Shown here piece after piece: positions 1 through 7,664 of a stretch of 56,626 nt of DNA. The stretch spans positions 1 to 56,626 of the forward strand of contig JACVXV010000008.1 of the NCBI GenBank assembly GCA_015661205.1, read 5' to 3'. Source of the stretch: Candidatus Brocadiaceae bacterium. Its GTDB lineage: Bacteria > Planctomycetota > Brocadiia > Brocadiales > Brocadiaceae. The notes beneath the pieces were generated by a model. The model ran no database searches. It was not told the origin of the DNA and saw only the letters and a program-made list of their open reading frames with translations. Both the position numbers and the translations under genes were made by a program. Each line of letters opens with the position of its first letter. Position 1 is the first letter of the stretch.

Positions 1-1
1 T

Positions 2-625
2 TTTGATTTGTTTTCTACGATATGCATGTCCACTATAATACAACAGTATACCTATGTTGTAAAGAATATTATCGGTTATTGCAACAATATTAGTGACTAT
101 ATATCTAGAGGTAAAACACTATCTAAGTGGGTACTATTACTGGTGTTGCGTGAAATAGGCAGAGGTGAACTTCCGTTTTATTTGCGGTTCATAAAAAACC
201 ATGTGGTAATCTGCGGACTGGGAAGAAAGGGATTGCTGCTGGCGAAAGGGTTTCTCGAAAGGAATTATTGCGTGGTGGTGATCGAGAATGACCCAAACAA
301 CAGCCTCATTGAAGGATGTAAGGACTACGGCGCTATTCTCTTAATCGGAAATGCTGCGAACCGGGACATCCTTCGCAGCGCGCACGTTCAAAAAGCCTTG
401 TACCTGATATCCGTGTGCGGGGATGACGGCGTCAACGCGGAAGTCGCGGTACACACATACGCCCTGGTAGGAGACCGCAAAGGAAGGGTCTTGACGTGTT
501 TTGTGCACATCGTGGATTACAGGCTTTGCAGCCTTCTGAGAGAGCGGGAGATTGAAACGGAGAAGGTTGATGTGTTCAGGAGGAATTCTTTAATATTTTC
601 GACAGCGGGGCAAAGGCGCTTCTGA
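2..625 (+). CDS. TrkA-N (NAD-binding) protein, N-terminal part of a frameshifted TrkA-N/RyR protein, 5'-truncated by the window
   Basis: This is the first part of a protein with a Rossmann NAD(P)-binding domain of the TrkA-N/RCK type. The fold is marked by VVICGLGRKG (GxGxxG) followed by an acidic residue at the end of the second strand (VVVIENDP). The frame is open to the left edge, so the true start is probably outside; a TTG at 8 is the first possible start. The frame runs into a stop at 623-625, but just before that, around position 579, the next frame takes over with the continuation EEFFNIFDSGAKALLNKYP. One missing base restores a single long protein ending at 1656. TrkA-N domains gate K+ transport or sense nucleotides; the specific role is not known. 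Confidence in the domain is high and in the frameshift fairly high. Confidence 0.75.
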   Translation, partial: FDLFSTICMSTIIQQYTYVVKNIIGYCNNISDYISRGKTLSKWVLLLVLREIGRGELPFYLRFIKNHVVICGLGRKGLLLAKGFLERNYCVVVIENDPNNSLIEGCKDYGAILLIGNAANRDILRSAHVQKALYLISVCGDDGVNAEVAVHTYALVGDRKGRVLTCFVHIVDYRLCSLLREREIETEKVDVFRRNSLIFSTAGQRRF

Positions 626-684
626 ATAAATACCCTGCCTTTAGCAAGAATCATGACGCCCGATGCCCGCGCCCTCACCGGCTG

Positions 685-1656
685 GTGGTGGGGCTGGGGC
701 GCATGGGAGAAAGCCTTGTTGTTCGCGCCGCAAGGAACTGGTGGCGGGATTATGCGAAAGACTGCGGACGGTTGCGCATTACCATAATAGATCGGGATGC
801 GGAATGGAAAACGGAGTCGCTCCATATTCAATACCAGCAGATGGAGACGGCCTGCGAATGGACTCCGCTCCGGATGGATATTCACTCACCGGAATTTCAG
901 CTTGGCAAGTTCCTCTTTGATGCACGGGGTAATTGTGAAATAACTATGGTATACGTCTGCCTGGATAATGACTCACTTGGCCTGATCGCCGGCCTAAGCC
1001 TGTTGCGGCAAATGAAGAAATGTCGTATACCCATTGTGGTACGGATGACTCATAACGCCGGGTTGGCGACACTCCTGCAGGGGGTAGAAAGCAGGAGTGG
1101 TTTTGCAGATCTGCATGCATTTGGACTGCTCGACCAGACGTGCGCGCCGGAACTGCTCCTGGGCGGCACCCATGAAATCATTGCCCGCGCCATCCACGAA
1201 GATTACGTGCTCAACCAGGAAAAGGAAGGCAAAACACCCCGGACAAACCCATCCATGGTACCCTGGGAGGAATTGCCGGAAGGGCTGAAGGAATCCAATC
1301 GCCGTCAGGCAGGCCATATTGGGGCAAAATTAAAGGCGGTTGGGTGCGAGGTTGCGCCACTGGACGACTGGGATGCGGAATTATTCAAGTTCACGCCGGA
1401 GGAAATCGAACTGCTGGCGGAGAAGGAGCACGAGCGCTGGGTTAAAGAACGCAAACTCAATGGCTGGACTTTTGCGGCAGGAGAAAAAAATATACAAAAG
1501 AAGACCAATCCCCATTTAATCCCGTGGAATCAACTCACAGAAAAGGTGAAGGAACTCGACCGTGATCCGGTCAGGGGGATGCCGTCCTTTCTTGCCAAAG
1601 CGGGTTTCCAGGTATTCCGCATGTCGCAGAAATCCGGGGGGTGTCAATTCCCGTGA
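685..1656 (+). CDS. TrkA-N/RyR domain protein, C-terminal part (frameshifted from upstream piece)
   Basis: This is the second part of the same gene. The frame is actually readable from about 579; GTG at 685 is only the first start codon inside it. It opens with a second Rossmann glycine motif (VVGLGRMG), and then carries two copies of the bacterial RyR (ryanodine-receptor-like) repeat. The first runs from AIHEDYVLNQE through NRRQAGHIGAKL. The second runs from LAEKEHERWVKERKLNGW through the paired PHLIPWNQL segment. RyR domains fused to TrkA-N domains are known in bacterial genomes, often in accessory regions, but have no firm function; ligand binding (nucleotide-like) is suspected. The two halves together would form a TrkA-N/TrkA-N/RyR/RyR protein. 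Whether the break is a real mutation or a sequencing error cannot be told here. Confidence 0.72.
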   Translation: MVGLGRMGESLVVRAARNWWRDYAKDCGRLRITIIDRDAEWKTESLHIQYQQMETACEWTPLRMDIHSPEFQLGKFLFDARGNCEITMVYVCLDNDSLGLIAGLSLLRQMKKCRIPIVVRMTHNAGLATLLQGVESRSGFADLHAFGLLDQTCAPELLLGGTHEIIARAIHEDYVLNQEKEGKTPRTNPSMVPWEELPEGLKESNRRQAGHIGAKLKAVGCEVAPLDDWDAELFKFTPEEIELLAEKEHERWVKERKLNGWTFAAGEKNIQKKTNPHLIPWNQLTEKVKELDRDPVRGMPSFLAKAGFQVFRMSQKSGGCQFP

Positions 1657-1884
1657 TGGATACGGTTCTTAACGCAATTGACAGGGTTATTGAACGTCAT
1701 TATGGCAATGGGGGGGTGCTTGTTAAAAGGTATTATCATAATGGCAACCGGGGACGGTTGCCCCACCATGGAATTGCCACACGGTAGCGCATGCGTCTCG
1801 CTTGCGCGAAAATTTCACGGATGATTGTATAAGGAACTTGTTATTATGAAAAGGGGGACGCTTGTCCATAAGGAAACATTATAA

Positions 1885-2437
1885 TGTACCCTAAAAACTA
1901 GACAGTCTGCTAAGATAGAAAATGCTGCCTACCGGATGTCCGGGTTGGAAGAGAAAAGCCAGTGAGGGATGAGAAGGGGGGTGTACAAGAAATGGCGAGA
2001 AAGGAGGAGGAATTACGGGTGTCATTGTACCAGCAGGCAAGGCAATTAAAGGTAGGGTTAGATTGGATGAAAAAAAGTGGGCCTTAACGGTTGAGGAAAG
2101 GAGAAGGTTGATAGAGGCAGAACACGAGAAGATAAGTGTAAGTCGGCAATGTGAGTTACTGGGAATATCCAGTGCTTAAATACAAAACACCAGCAACGCT
2201 GCATTTTCAGTGATGCAAAGGTGTGGAAAGGCGATGTGATAATAACGGGATAATAAAGGTTGTAAGAGAGCTCAAGGACGGTCGGACGCACGCACTCACG
2301 GCGGAGGGGCAGAAAAACTCCATTCCGCTTCGCTCCAATCCGTTTTCCTGCCCCTCTAAGCATAAAATAATTCAAAACAAACGATAATAATATTCTATCT
2401 TATTTTTAATAAATAATTGTCTAGACAATGGGGTACA
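1885..2437 (+). mobile_element. IS3-family element remnant, internally deleted, with both terminal inverted repeats
   Basis: A 20-bp left end at 1885-1904 (TGTACCCTAAAAACTAGACA) is matched by the reverse complement of 2418-2437 (TGTACCCCATTGTCTAGACA): 15 of 20 positions agree, including the outer TGTACCC and inner TAGACA. Inside, on the plus strand, a broken frame at about 2021-2178 reads LYQQARQLKVGLDWMKKSG, then (after a one-base shift) EERRRLIEAEHEKISVSRQC. That is the junction and start of IS3-type OrfB, just before the catalytic core. The DDE core is absent, so the 553-bp element cannot be autonomous. No target-site duplication is visible in the 3-5 bases flanking it. The rest of 1657-1884 shows no gene. 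Confidence 0.7.
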
Positions 2438-2812
2438 CCTTAGAATATGATAAAGGAATTGCTGGGGCAAAAGTGAAGAGTATTTTGTGACTAAATTGTG
2501 ACTAAAAGTCTATTATAACAACCAACAACAATCAACATATACCAACGAATGTAAACACTTGAAATTAGTCATAACATTACTTTGTTAAAAAACTTTGTAA
2601 AATCAGACTTAACTATACGATTTGCAGGCACTTAAGCCTTGAACTACTCGTTGGTCGTAACCTGACGAAATCAAACAACTTATGCTTTTCCTGCAAATCA
2701 GTGCATAACATACCACAAACATTGTACTTATGATTGATTTTGCTGCAATTTTTAACAAAATAATGTCATAAGTACACTGGAAATAGTAAAATATAGTAAC
2801 AAATAGCAAAGA
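2438..2812. other. AT-rich gene-free stretch upstream of tRNA-Leu
   Basis: No convincing gene is seen on either strand. Two TTGTGAC heptamers lie at 2485-2491 and 2496-2502, and two more lie beyond the tRNA at 2971-2977 and 2982-2988. A 10-bp inverted pair (GATTTGCAGG near 2619 and CCTGCAAATC near 2690) encloses about 60 bp. These may be remnants of an integration site next to the tRNA, but no integrase is present. Confidence 0.3.
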
Positions 2813-2896
2813 GCCGAAGTGGCGGAATTGGCAGACGCGCTAGATTCAGGGTCTAGTACCGGTAACGGTGTAGGGGTTCAACTCCCCTCTTCGGCA
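2813..2896 (+). tRNA. tRNA-Leu (anticodon CAG)
   Basis: Acceptor stem GCCGAAG (2813-2819) pairs with CTTCGGC (2889-2895), followed by discriminator A at 2896. The anticodon arm CTAGATTCAGGGTCTAG places CAG in the loop, which decodes CUG leucine codons. A long variable arm (TACCGGTAACGGTG region) and the T-loop GGTTCAACTCC are present, as expected for a class II tRNA. CCA is not encoded. Confidence 0.95.
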
Positions 2897-3247
2897 TTTA
2901 CACATATCATTGAATACACACCACTTACAGCATTTCTAAATACAACAGATTAAAAACATACGGCAACACCTTGTGACGTTTTTGTGACGGAATACCTGGA
3001 ATTATTCAGCGAGAAACGATAAATCCAATATTGGCGACTCACACCACACATCATCAGCCTTTAACGTATCATCTAAGATACTTTGAAGATGTTCCTGGAT
3101 TTTTTGATGTAATCATTATGTCTGTTTGTTTATGGCACGTTTTATTATCTGTGAGCGGTTTTAGACGGCTACAGCCGGCAAATAGTACATTGGAAAATTC
3201 GGGGTACGATGAAGGGTGTGGAGGTTGAAATCGGCTTGGAATGGGCT
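2897..3247. other. gene-free stretch downstream of tRNA-Leu
   Basis: The short open frames here have no recognisable similarity and poor composition. The only notable items are the paired TTGTGAC heptamers near 2971-2988. Confidence 0.3.
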
Positions 3248-3292
3248 AAAAAAAAGCGAACAACCTTGCAAAGGCAATCTGAATTTGCAAGG
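3248..3292 (-). terminator. candidate terminator downstream of lspA
   Basis: On the minus strand, stem arms CCTTGCAAA (complement of 3284-3292) and TTTGCAAGG (complement of 3264-3272) enclose 11 nt. A run of eight U residues (A tract 3248-3255) follows 8 nt after the stem. The gap between stem and U tract makes it imperfect. Confidence 0.4.
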
Positions 3293-3311
3293 TATTGACC
3301 GCCGAAGGGCG

Positions 3312-3809
3312 TTAAGTTTGTTCCCGCCTTGGGGCAAAAAAGGAGGTTATAGCCATGAGGAATACCCCGATGCAAATCAGGCTATCCGCTATGTTGAAGG
3401 TTGGCCAATGGTAGGCGTTGCCGAGGTGGATGTCGATAAAATCTCTTACTCCCCTAAACCATATCCGATCCCACAGGTTCCCCGCAGCGCCAGCTAAGAC
3501 CATTCCCAGGGCGACGTTTGATTTGGTAACTGACCTGTCAGACCACAGGTAGATACAGACGATGGCGATAATCGCAATTGCCGATAAAATAATAAAGGCG
3601 TTGGTTTTACCGGGTAATATGCCAAAAACAACGCCTTTGTTTTCACTTCGAACAATGTTTAACAAACCGGGAATGAGTGTTATTGTTTCGTAAGCCTTCA
3701 CCTGAGAGAAAACAAACCATTTCGACAAAATATCAATAATAACACCACAAACAGCAGGAATAACAAACGTAAGGGTGTTTTTTATATGGGGTTGATTAAC
3801 CGTTGTCAA
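3312..3809 (-). CDS. lspA: Signal peptidase II (prolipoprotein signal peptidase)
   Basis: A 165-residue integral membrane aspartic protease that removes the signal peptide of lipidated prolipoproteins at the inner membrane. Visible family marks are the N-terminal DILSKW segment in the first membrane helix, the strand RSENKGVVFG, the block GAAGNLWDRIWFRGVRDFID, and FNIADS. The last two carry the two catalytic aspartates of the family. Four hydrophobic helices fit the family, and the length is normal. The start is a TTG at 3807-3809 inside the 3' end of the DksA-like gene (14-nt overlap), with AGAGGAAG just upstream. The two genes therefore look translationally coupled, an arrangement that would make co-expression likely. 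Confidence 0.93.
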   Translation of the reverse strand: MTTVNQPHIKNTLTFVIPAVCGVIIDILSKWFVFSQVKAYETITLIPGLLNIVRSENKGVVFGILPGKTNAFIILSAIAIIAIVCIYLWSDRSVTKSNVALGMVLAGAAGNLWDRIWFRGVRDFIDIHLGNAYHWPTFNIADSLICIGVFLMAITSFFAPRREQT

Positions 3810-4170
3810 TTTCCTCTTCTCTCTGGCAATCGATACAGAGTTTTGCGTAAGGTACGGCCTTTAGACGTTCCTTGTTTATCTTTTTTGAACAGATTTCACA
3901 TACGCCGTACGAGCCGTCGTCCATCTTTTCCAGGGCAGTGTCGATATTGCGGAGGCCTTCCTCTCCGTTTTCGATAAGCTCAATCATAAGGTCTCTTTCG
4001 TAATTATCCGTGCCGACGTCCGCCATGTGAATCGGGACGTTGGATAAATCTCCGGAGGCGTCCTGCCTAGACTTCTTCAGCGCCTCACCCTGCATTGAAT
4101 CCACCTTACCAACGAGTTTTCCTCTTAAAGTAAGGAGTAATTTTTTAAATTGAGCAAAATCATCTTTCAT
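3796..4170 (-). CDS. DksA/TraR C4-type zinc-finger protein
   Basis: A 124-residue protein with an N-terminal helical hairpin (FAQFKKLLLTLRGKLVGKV to LRNIDTALEKMDDGSYG). It ends in the family zinc finger CEICSKKINKERLKAVPYAK followed by CIDC, so all four cysteines are present. DksA/TraR proteins insert into the RNA polymerase secondary channel and modulate initiation, often with ppGpp. The tip of the coiled coil here lacks an obvious DxxDxA motif of true DksA, so it is better called DksA-like. It is the upstream partner of lspA and overlaps it by 14 nt. Start is ATG. Confidence 0.88.
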   Translation of the reverse strand: MKDDFAQFKKLLLTLRGKLVGKVDSMQGEALKKSRQDASGDLSNVPIHMADVGTDNYERDLMIELIENGEEGLRNIDTALEKMDDGSYGVCEICSKKINKERLKAVPYAKLCIDCQREEEIDNG

Positions 4171-4197
4171 TTCCTTCTCCCAGTTTACAAAAGTTAT

Positions 4198-4389
4198 TTA
4201 ATGCTCCTTCTTTCTTTCCTTAGGTTTTTCAGGAACGATATCGTTAATTTGCCAGTTACGCTCAAAGGCCGTGCACGATTTGTACGATACGTTTTGCATA
4301 AGGACATTGCAAAAAGCAATTTTGCCGTCTAAAATAATCGCATAATTACACTCAAAGCAAAGGCTCTTTTGTTTTTTTGTATTTTTCAT
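4198..4389 (-). CDS. small cysteine-containing hypothetical protein
   Basis: A 63-residue basic protein lying just upstream of and on the same strand as the DksA-like gene (27-nt gap). It has a CFEC motif near residues 11-14 and further cysteines in KIAFCNVLMQ and YKSCTAFERNW. The spacing C-x2-C...C...C suggests a small metal-binding fold. No family is recognised. Its position in the dksA-like/lspA string and the absence of competing frames support it as a real gene; a function is not proposed. Confidence 0.55.
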   Translation of the reverse strand: MKNTKKQKSLCFECNYAIILDGKIAFCNVLMQNVSYKSCTAFERNWQINDIVPEKPKERKKEH

Positions 4390-4645
4390 TTCCGTAGCAC
4401 TCCGCTAAGGGACCATAGAAAATATTCACCGGTAAGGCTACCTTATCAAAGCTTCATTTTTTACAGATAACATGATATTGATATTTCCAAAAGAAGTCAA
4501 TGTAAAAAGATGCCGCCTCTCGGTTTTCACCTGTTTATTCTCTTATTAATAATATTTTTACATTTTCAGCAAAAACATTGATTATCTCTTCCGACTTGTT
4601 CGGGTTGGGAAAGAGGCGAAATTTTTGCAAAATAAGTGAAATTGC

Positions 4646-4673
4646 TTGCAAATTCCATCCGTAGAGGTAATAT
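4646..4673 (+). promoter_or_regulatory. candidate sigma-70 promoter for the secreted TPR protein
   Basis: TTGCAA at 4646-4651 and TAATAT at 4668-4673 are separated by 16 bp, about 70 bp before the ATG at 4740. A strong ribosome site (GGGAGGA, 4724-4730) precedes the start. The remainder of 4390-4739 shows no gene. Confidence 0.45.
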
Positions 4674-4739
4674 ATCTTCATACAGCAAAAGAGGTAACAA
4701 ACCGTTGCGTGTCCTATTTACCCGGGAGGATTCTGGATA

Positions 4740-5690
4740 ATGCTTACAAAAAAACTGCTTGCGTGTAGTATTGTCATGCTTGGATTGGCGTCATCTGCAA
4801 ACAAAACGGTTTTGGGCGTGGATAATTCGTACAAATACCAAAAACACGAAGCAAGATTCCAGCAAAGTTCATTCAACAAATTTAAGACACAATTAAATAA
4901 TACTGTCGATTCTTTGGAACAAAAAACTGAAGACCTTGACGCGAAGAACCGGAACCTTGAAGGCCGTGTGGACACCCTGAACGCAGAAAAGGATGCCTTA
5001 AACAAGACCTGCGCCCAAATGAAGTCAAAGCAGACGGCGTTGGAGCAAGATCAAGCCAGTCTTAAGAAGAAGACCAACTCCCTGGAAGCTGCCTATAAAA
5101 AACAGGCAAATAAGAACAAGGTCGCCGTTGCCGCTAAAAAGCAGAAACCCGTTGCCAAAAAAGGCGCCGTTTCGAAGCCGCAGAAAACAAAAAAGGGCAC
5201 CAGGAAGGGTAGTAAAGGGCAAAAGACGGCCACGAAAAAAACCTCTTCTGCTAAAATGGAAAAGAGTTATACCTCTACGCAAAAATCGCCTAAGATTGCG
5301 CCAATCGAAAGGGAACCGGTTGAAAGCCATGCGGCTGAAAGGCGCGCCGTCACTTCCACCAAAACGGCAGAGAGCGTTTCGTCTCCGCAAAAATCGCCTA
5401 ACGTTGCGCCCATTGAAAGAGAGCCGGCCGAAAAGCACGCGGCTGAAAGACGGACCATTAACATGGCAGGGGACTCAGATGTTAAAAAAATCAATGAACG
5501 GGGTATTGAATACGGTAAACAAGGAAAGTATGACGAGGCGATAAAAGAGTTTCAGAAGGTGGTCGCGATAGAACCGGACATAGCCAATGTTCATTACAAT
5601 CTAGGGCTTGCCTACAAAAAGAAAGGGATGAATGCCGAGGCGGATAAAGAGTTTGCAGAATACGAACGGTTGAGTAAAGCAGGGCGTTAG
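4740..5690 (+). CDS. secreted coiled-coil, lysine-rich protein with C-terminal TPR
   Basis: A 316-residue protein. A signal peptide (MLTKKLLACSIVMLGLASSA) is followed by a heptad-rich coiled coil (about residues 45-125: TVDSLEQKTEDLDAKN...). Next comes a Lys/Ala/Gly-rich basic stretch (about 125-180). Two copies of a motif follow, QKSPKIAPIEREPVESHAAE at about 181 and QKSPNVAPIEREPAEKHAAE at about 217. The C-terminus holds about two TPR units (EYGKQGKYDEAIKEFQKVVA, then VHYNLGLAYKKKGMNAEADK). It should act in the periplasm or at the cell surface as a scaffold. The 36-residue duplication is also visible in DNA (108-bp period). Start is supported by GGGAGGA 10 nt upstream. No named family is recognised beyond TPR. 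Confidence 0.8.
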   Translation: MLTKKLLACSIVMLGLASSANKTVLGVDNSYKYQKHEARFQQSSFNKFKTQLNNTVDSLEQKTEDLDAKNRNLEGRVDTLNAEKDALNKTCAQMKSKQTALEQDQASLKKKTNSLEAAYKKQANKNKVAVAAKKQKPVAKKGAVSKPQKTKKGTRKGSKGQKTATKKTSSAKMEKSYTSTQKSPKIAPIEREPVESHAAERRAVTSTKTAESVSSPQKSPNVAPIEREPAEKHAAERRTINMAGDSDVKKINERGIEYGKQGKYDEAIKEFQKVVAIEPDIANVHYNLGLAYKKKGMNAEADKEFAEYERLSKAGR

Positions 5691-6028
5691 GCGAAAGTTG
5701 GAGGAGGCGTGGCTGGCCACTATCATCCCCCGCCGGCGGGGGATTAAGGGCGTACGTAAATTAGGCCTTCGGCGACATTCAACAGCGTAGTGGCAAGGCG
5801 CGCCTTGCCACTACAAAGTCGGTTTGAATTTCCTGTACATTAAATTAGGTCATTGGCGGCTTTTTTGTGTTCACACGTGGGGACACGGGCACCGTGTCCC
5901 TACGACGGCATTGAAATTCCTATACATCAAGCTGGAGCTTGGGAACGAGAGAAAGCATCCAGCCGTCAACTTAACACCTATGCCTGCGCCCCCGCCGTTT
6001 GAACTATCTCATGATCAGTTCACCGTAA
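5691..6028. repeat. intergenic cluster of GTAG...CTAC palindromes and spacer modules
   Basis: The stretch holds no gene. It contains a perfect 28-bp palindrome at 5787-5814 (arms GTAGTGGCAAGGCG / CGCCTTGCCACTAC). A second hairpin lies at 5877-5903 (GTGGGGACACGGG / ACCGTGTCCCTAC). It also has two copies of the spacer with TTAAATTAGG next to a GCCTTCGGCGAC-type box, and a GCTGGAGCTTGGGAACGAG hairpin half near 5932-5950. Confidence 0.7.
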
Positions 6029-7195
6029 CTATCTGAACAAATCCATCACCTTTTTAAATCCCGGTAGCGATTTTTGGATGGTTTCCTTTTTCTTGCAAAA
6101 AGCGATTCTCAGGTACCCGCTTCTGCCCAAACTGCTTCCCGGATTTACCAACACGCCTTCTTTGGCTAGCTCCTGCATAAAGGTGACGTCGTTCACCGGC
6201 GTTTTTGGGAAGAGGTAGTATGCACCTTGCGGCCGCAATAATGAGTAGCCGAAGGACTTCAGCGCGTCATAGAACATATCCCGTCTTTCCTGATATTCGG
6301 CTAAATTCACGCGTACCCCTTGCAGATGTGTGATGACGTGTTGCATGAGTACCGGCGCGCTCAGGTATCCGAGGACGCGGTTTGTGAATGTTAGGGCGTC
6401 GGCGAGTTCTTCCGCATTATCCATTTCCGGGTGGACGGCCGCATACCCGATGCGCTCGCCCGGAATCGAGAGCGGCTTGGAAAATGACGCCGCGAGGATG
6501 GTGTTTTTGTAGATTTTAAAGATTTCCGGGAGTTGTACGCCATCGTAAACAATATCTTCATAAGCGGCGTCGTAAATCAGGAAAATTGTGCTGCCAAACT
6601 TCCGTCCCCTTTCTTCCAGGCGTTTAGCGAGTGACTTCAGGCTCGCCTCGCTGTAAATGGCGCCGGTCGGGTTGTTGGGTGAGTTTACAATGATTGCCTT
6701 GGTGCGAGGGCTTAACCGGGCAGCGATAGCATCGACGTTGAGCGTGAAATCCTCGTTCGTTTCCACAGTCAGGCATACGCCACCGTGGTTTTCAATGTAA
6801 TAAGGATATTCCAGGTAAAGAGGTGCTAAGACGAGTACCTCGTCGCCGGGATTAAGTATTGCCTTCAGGATGATGTTGAGCGCGCCAGCGCCGCCGGACG
6901 TCATCACGACATGCCGTGCGGTAAAGGGTAACCCCTTCTTTTTCGTTAAGGTGTTTGCCACAGCATCCCTTGCCCTTGTATGCCCCCCCAAAGGTGAGTA
7001 TTGATGCAATCCTTCCGGAGAATTATTTACGGCCTTCTTGAGTTCCTCGAAAAACAATGCCGGAGGGGGTATCTCCGGGTTTCCCAGCCTGAAATCAAAC
7101 GTTTCCTTTGCGTCGTCACGAGACAGGTCATCGAACATCCTGATCGCCCAGGCCGATGCCTCGAGCCCGGCTTTTACCTTGTTAGATATTAACAT
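6029..7195 (-). CDS. PLP-dependent class I/II aminotransferase
   Basis: A 388-residue fold-type I aminotransferase. Marks are GLHQYSPLGGHTRARDAVA near the N-terminus, the TSGGAGALNIILKAI cofactor-phosphate region, NSPNNPTG, and YDAAYEDI. The Schiff-base lysine lies in ASFSKPLSIPGERIGY (about Lys240), and a substrate-carboxylate arginine is in GYLRIAFC. It transfers amino groups between an amino acid and a 2-oxo acid; substrate cannot be assigned from sequence alone (aspartate/aromatic class). The ATG at 7193-7195 is chosen because GGAGG lies 8 nt upstream; a TTG further out (7222) has no such support. It stands alone between repeat-rich spacers and is probably monocistronic. Confidence 0.88.
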   Translation of the reverse strand: MLISNKVKAGLEASAWAIRMFDDLSRDDAKETFDFRLGNPEIPPPALFFEELKKAVNNSPEGLHQYSPLGGHTRARDAVANTLTKKKGLPFTARHVVMTSGGAGALNIILKAILNPGDEVLVLAPLYLEYPYYIENHGGVCLTVETNEDFTLNVDAIAARLSPRTKAIIVNSPNNPTGAIYSEASLKSLAKRLEERGRKFGSTIFLIYDAAYEDIVYDGVQLPEIFKIYKNTILAASFSKPLSIPGERIGYAAVHPEMDNAEELADALTFTNRVLGYLSAPVLMQHVITHLQGVRVNLAEYQERRDMFYDALKSFGYSLLRPQGAYYLFPKTPVNDVTFMQELAKEGVLVNPGSSLGRSGYLRIAFCKKKETIQKSLPGFKKVMDLFR

Positions 7196-7664
7196 GATGG
7201 TATCCTCCAAATTTACGCCCAATCATACGTTCCACAGGTAAGGCTAAAGCCTTGCCTTACGCAACACTTTCAACTTGTTTGGTGTCATTTGATAGCTGTC
7301 AATACTATATCATCCGATAAAAACGAATGCAAAAGCAAAACAAGTACTGCACGTCTTTTTACTTGAATCTTACCACGTTCTGCTGTTAAAATGCCGCATC
7401 AATAAAATGCCGTTAAGATCGGATTTCACTGATAATAGAAAATGGCTCACGGGTAAACATTTTATGTATGTGTTTGCCGTTTTCGTGCTGCATTGTGTAG
7501 CGGCGTTGATTATAGTCAAACAAGTCCGGTTTTCAAAACTTAAACCGGTAAACACAGGCGATTCGTCCCGTATTTTTCGAAAACGAGAAGCTTTTGGCGA
7601 TACTATTCGTTTGCAATTGTTTCTTAACCGCATTGGGTAATTCTTTCAGGTAAGGTATTCTCCA
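7196..7664. other. intergenic region with a small GTAAGG/CCTTAC hairpin
   Basis: The palindrome at 7238-7260 (GTAAGGCTAAAGCCTTGCCTTAC) is a member of the GTAG-type family with one changed base. Overlapping frames of 77 and 87 codons on the two strands at 7370-7640 show no family features, and I do not call either. Confidence 0.4.

Noticed and set aside
2058-2375. 105-codon minus-strand frame over the IS remnant
   Set aside because: It overlaps the IS3 OrfB remnant and right end on the opposite strand and has no protein-like composition.
3031-3228. 65-codon plus-strand frame between tRNA-Leu and lspA
   Set aside because: No family feature, ribosome site or conserved neighbour; composition is not protein-like.
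7370-7640. Overlapping 77- and 87-codon frames on opposite strands upstream of the K+ channel
   Set aside because: Neither has a recognised motif or ribosome site; one hydrophobic stretch in the plus frame is not enough.
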